DNA of 64,000 nt from Arthrobacter sp. M2012083 (GTDB lineage: Bacteria > Actinomycetota > Actinomycetes > Actinomycetales > Micrococcaceae), in NCBI RefSeq assembly GCF_000281065.1, contig NZ_AKKK01000067.1, forward strand, positions 50,478 to 114,477, read 5' to 3'. The notes below the pieces were generated by a model. That model ran no database searches and was not told the origin of the DNA. It saw only the letters and a list, made by a program, of their open reading frames with translations. The number at the start of each line of letters is the position of its first letter. Position 1 is the first letter of the stretch. The position numbers and the translations under genes were made by a program. Positions 61,523 to 64,000 of this stretch are shown in pieces.

Positions 61523-61586
61523 AGCGAGAGCCAGGCGACGCCGACGGGGGACTGTTGGGCAGCGCCGCCTAACAGATGGAGAAATC

Positions 61587-63980
61587 ATGACTATTGCAAC
61601 GAGCACGGACACGCAATCTCCCGGGTCCCATGTTGCGGACACCCACGATTTGATCCGTGTCCAGGGCGCACGTGAAAACAACCTTAAAGACATCACCATC
61701 GAAATCCCGAAGCGCCGGCTCACGGTATTCACGGGCGTCTCCGGCTCCGGGAAGAGTTCGCTGGTCTTCGCGACCATTGCCGCAGAGTCGCAGCGCATGA
61801 TCAACGAAACCTACAGTGCTTTTGTACAGGGCTTCATGCCGTCCTTGGCGCGGCCCGACGTCGACGTGCTTGAAGGATTGACCACGGCGATCATCGTGGA
61901 TCAGGAGCGAATGGGCTCCAACCCGCGCTCGACAGTGGGTACCGCCACAGACGCCAATGCCATGCTGCGGATCTTGTTCAGCCGCCTTGGCCAGCCCCAC
62001 ATTGGTTCGCCCAACGCCTACTCATTCAACGTGCCCACGGTAAAGGCCAGCGGCGCCATCACAGTGGAACGCGGCGAAGGCAAAACCAAGACAGAGAAGG
62101 CCACGTTCAATCGCTTGGGCGGCATGTGTTCCCGTTGCGAGGGAATGGGCTCGGTCAACGACTTTGACCTCACGGCTCTGTACGACGACACCAAATCCCT
62201 GAGCGAAGGCGCCCTCACCATCCCCGGCTACACCATGGATGGATGGTATGGACGGATCTTCAGCGGCTCAGGGTTCTTCAACATGGACAAGCCCATTGCC
62301 AAGTTCACCAAGAAGGAACTCCACGACCTCCTCTACCGTGAGCCCACCAAAATCAAGGTGGAGGGGATAAACCTCACGTACGAAGGCGTGATCCCCAAGA
62401 TCCAGAAGTCGATGCTCAGTAAGGATGTCGACGCCTTGCAGCCGCACATTCGCGCCTTCGTGGAGCGGGCCATAACCTTCACCACATGTCCCGAATGCGA
62501 AGGCACCAGGTTGAGCCCCGAGGCAAGGTCCTCCAAAATCAAGGGCAAGAGCATCGCGGACGTGTGCACCATGCAAATCAGCGATCTCGCAGACTGGGTT
62601 CGCGAACTTGATGAGCCCTCCGTAGCTCCTCTGCTCAAGGGACTCCAGCACCTCCTTGATTCTTTCGCCGGGATCGGTTTGGGCTACCTATCCCTTGACC
62701 GTCCCGCAGGAACGTTGTCCGGGGGAGAGGCCCAGCGGACAAAAATGATCCGGCACCTGGGGTCGTCCCTCACGGACATCACCTACGTCTTTGACGAACC
62801 GACCATTGGCCTGCACCCACACGACATCGAGAGAATGAACCAGCTGCTGCTGCAGCTTCGCGATAAGGGCAACACGGTGCTGGTGGTGGAACACAAACCG
62901 GAAACCATCGCTATTGCCGACCATGTGGTTGACTTGGGGCCGGGCGCCGGTACCGGAGGCGGCACAGTATGCTTCGAGGGCGACTTGGAGGGTTTGCGGG
63001 GGAGCGACACCATCACCGGTCGCCACTTGGACGATCGGGCCTCCATTAAGGACAGCGTGCGTACCGCCGCGGCTCACTTGGAAATCCGGGGCGCCTCAAC
63101 AAACAACCTCAAGAACGTCGACGTCGACATCCCCCTTGGCGTCCTCTGTGTCCTCACCGGTGTGGCTGGGTCGGGCAAGAGCTCGCTGATTCATGGCTCC
63201 GTAGCCAAGCGTGACGGTGTCCTGGTGATCGACCAGGGTGCCATTCGCGGATCCCGCAGGAGCAACCCTGCCACCTATACAGGCCTGCTGGAACCCATCC
63301 GTAAAGCATTTGCCAAGGCCAACGGCGTCAAGCCTGCGCTTTTCAGCTCAAACTCCGAGGGCGCGTGCCCAACGTGTAATGGAGCGGGTGTGATTTACAC
63401 GGATCTGGGCGTGATGGCCACCGTTGAGTCGCCGTGCGAAGAGTGTGAAGGAAAGCGCTTCCAGGCATCTGTGTTGGAGTACCGGCTGGGTGGACGCAAT
63501 ATTGCAGAGGTGCTTGCAATGTCTGTGGATGAGGCTGAAGTCTTCTTCAGTGAGGGCGAAGCCCGGACCCCGGCTGCCCACAAGATTCTCGATCGCCTTG
63601 CTGATGTTGGCCTGGGCTACCTAACGCTGGGTCAGCCCCTCACTACGTTGTCCGGTGGTGAGCGCCAGCGACTCAAGCTGGCGACGCAGATGTCCGAAAA
63701 GGGCGAAATTTACATCCTGGACGAACCGACTACCGGCCTGCATCTGGCCGATGTCCAAAACCTGCTGGGCATGCTGGATCGCCTGGTCGAGTCCGGGAAA
63801 TCTGTGATCGTCATCGAACACCACCAAGCTGTCATGGCACATGCTGACTGGATCATTGATCTTGGACCGGGCGCCGGACACGACGGCGGCAAGATCGTTT
63901 TCGCTGGAACGCCGGCTGAGCTTGTGGCGGAGAAACCAACGCTGACGGGCAAGCACTTGGCGGCTTACGTCGCGGGATAA
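61587..63980 (+). CDS. UvrA-like ABC ATPase without UvrB-binding domain (DrrC-type)
   Basis: Twin-cassette ATPase of 797 residues, about 150 shorter than canonical UvrA. Both cassettes are intact: Walker A GVSGSGKSSL near 50-58 and GVAGSGKSSL near 525; signatures LSGGEAQRTK near 374 and LSGGERQRLK near 688. Zinc-type Cys pairs occur in MCSRCEGMG, CPECEGTRL, CPTCNGAG and CEECEGKRF. After PHIGSPNAYSF, where UvrA has its UvrB-binding domain, the chain passes directly to the next zinc region. This matches the resistance-type UvrA paralogs such as DrrC and Ecm16 that act without UvrB. ATG 61587 follows ATGGAGAAATC. Divergent from a type III polyketide operon. Confidence 0.87.
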   Translation: MTIATSTDTQSPGSHVADTHDLIRVQGARENNLKDITIEIPKRRLTVFTGVSGSGKSSLVFATIAAESQRMINETYSAFVQGFMPSLARPDVDVLEGLTTAIIVDQERMGSNPRSTVGTATDANAMLRILFSRLGQPHIGSPNAYSFNVPTVKASGAITVERGEGKTKTEKATFNRLGGMCSRCEGMGSVNDFDLTALYDDTKSLSEGALTIPGYTMDGWYGRIFSGSGFFNMDKPIAKFTKKELHDLLYREPTKIKVEGINLTYEGVIPKIQKSMLSKDVDALQPHIRAFVERAITFTTCPECEGTRLSPEARSSKIKGKSIADVCTMQISDLADWVRELDEPSVAPLLKGLQHLLDSFAGIGLGYLSLDRPAGTLSGGEAQRTKMIRHLGSSLTDITYVFDEPTIGLHPHDIERMNQLLLQLRDKGNTVLVVEHKPETIAIADHVVDLGPGAGTGGGTVCFEGDLEGLRGSDTITGRHLDDRASIKDSVRTAAAHLEIRGASTNNLKNVDVDIPLGVLCVLTGVAGSGKSSLIHGSVAKRDGVLVIDQGAIRGSRRSNPATYTGLLEPIRKAFAKANGVKPALFSSNSEGACPTCNGAGVIYTDLGVMATVESPCEECEGKRFQASVLEYRLGGRNIAEVLAMSVDEAEVFFSEGEARTPAAHKILDRLADVGLGYLTLGQPLTTLSGGERQRLKLATQMSEKGEIYILDEPTTGLHLADVQNLLGMLDRLVESGKSVIVIEHHQAVMAHADWIIDLGPGAGHDGGKIVFAGTPAELVAEKPTLTGKHLAAYVAG

Positions 63981-64000
63981 CGTTCCGCTGGCGTGGGCGC

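Overview
The window comes from a high-GC Gram-positive actinobacterium of the Micrococcales, most likely Arthrobacter or Paenarthrobacter. The grounds are a Pup-proteasome locus, mycothiol ligase MshC, the RNA polymerase-binding protein RbpA, GTG/TTG starts with ATGA-type overlaps, and a naturally fused PafB-PafC regulator, an arrangement I know from Arthrobacter aurescens. No insertion sequence, phage gene, CRISPR array or broken gene was found. Coding density is very high and no gene-free stretch exceeds 300 bases.

Region 1 (1-5.7 kb) is housekeeping metabolism: the 3' part of a high-molecular-weight FabG plus a MaoC-type dehydratase (like mycobacterial FabG4-HtdX), tRNA-Leu(GAG), an M20 peptidase, an acyl-CoA dehydrogenase-family enzyme, a DUF5703 protein and a small acidic protein.

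Region 2 (5.9-27.1 kb) is a large exopolysaccharide cluster of the Wzx/Wzy type. A polyprenyl-phosphate sugar-phosphate transferase starts the chain. A four-gene nucleotide-sugar cassette (Gfo/Idh/MocA oxidoreductase, SDR epimerase, DegT aminotransferase, PglD-type acetyltransferase) probably makes an acetamido sugar. Then come a flippase, three glycosyltransferases, two Wzz-like proteins and an O-antigen-polymerase-like protein, nearly all overlapping or closely spaced on the + strand. A facing minus-strand arm carries a GT2, a GT26-GT2 fusion, a secreted glycoside-hydrolase-like protein, an RmlC-RmlD fusion and RmlB. RmlA is divergent from RmlB, so dTDP-L-rhamnose supply is encoded in full. 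No tyrosine autokinase or phosphatase is present. The undecaprenyl-diphosphate phosphatase gene uppP follows shortly after, beyond an aldo/keto reductase.

Region 3 (28.1-49.4 kb) is conserved core: uppP-mshC, a PAC2 protein, a HAD phosphatase, a site-2 protease and the complete pupylation/proteasome set in order (trmI, arc, dop, pup, prcB, prcA, pafA), followed by two FKBP-type isomerases, fused pafBC, a small membrane protein, tatA, tatC and a HelY-type helicase.

Region 4 (49.4-58.4 kb) holds an amidohydrolase, polyprenol-phosphate mannose synthase, RbpA, an SPFH/NfeD pair, an RlmA-type 23S rRNA methyltransferase, an S9 peptidase, peptide deformylase and an NTF2-like protein. A 17-base tandem repeat lies between the last of these and the next gene.

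Region 5 (58.4-64 kb) is a compact secondary-metabolism unit: type III polyketide synthase, SAM methyltransferase and FAD hydroxylase overlapping on the minus strand, divergent from a UvrA-like ABC ATPase that lacks the UvrB-binding region and resembles the DrrC-type self-resistance class. With the glycosyltransferase fusion and the secreted protein in the polysaccharide cluster, this is the part most worth following up.
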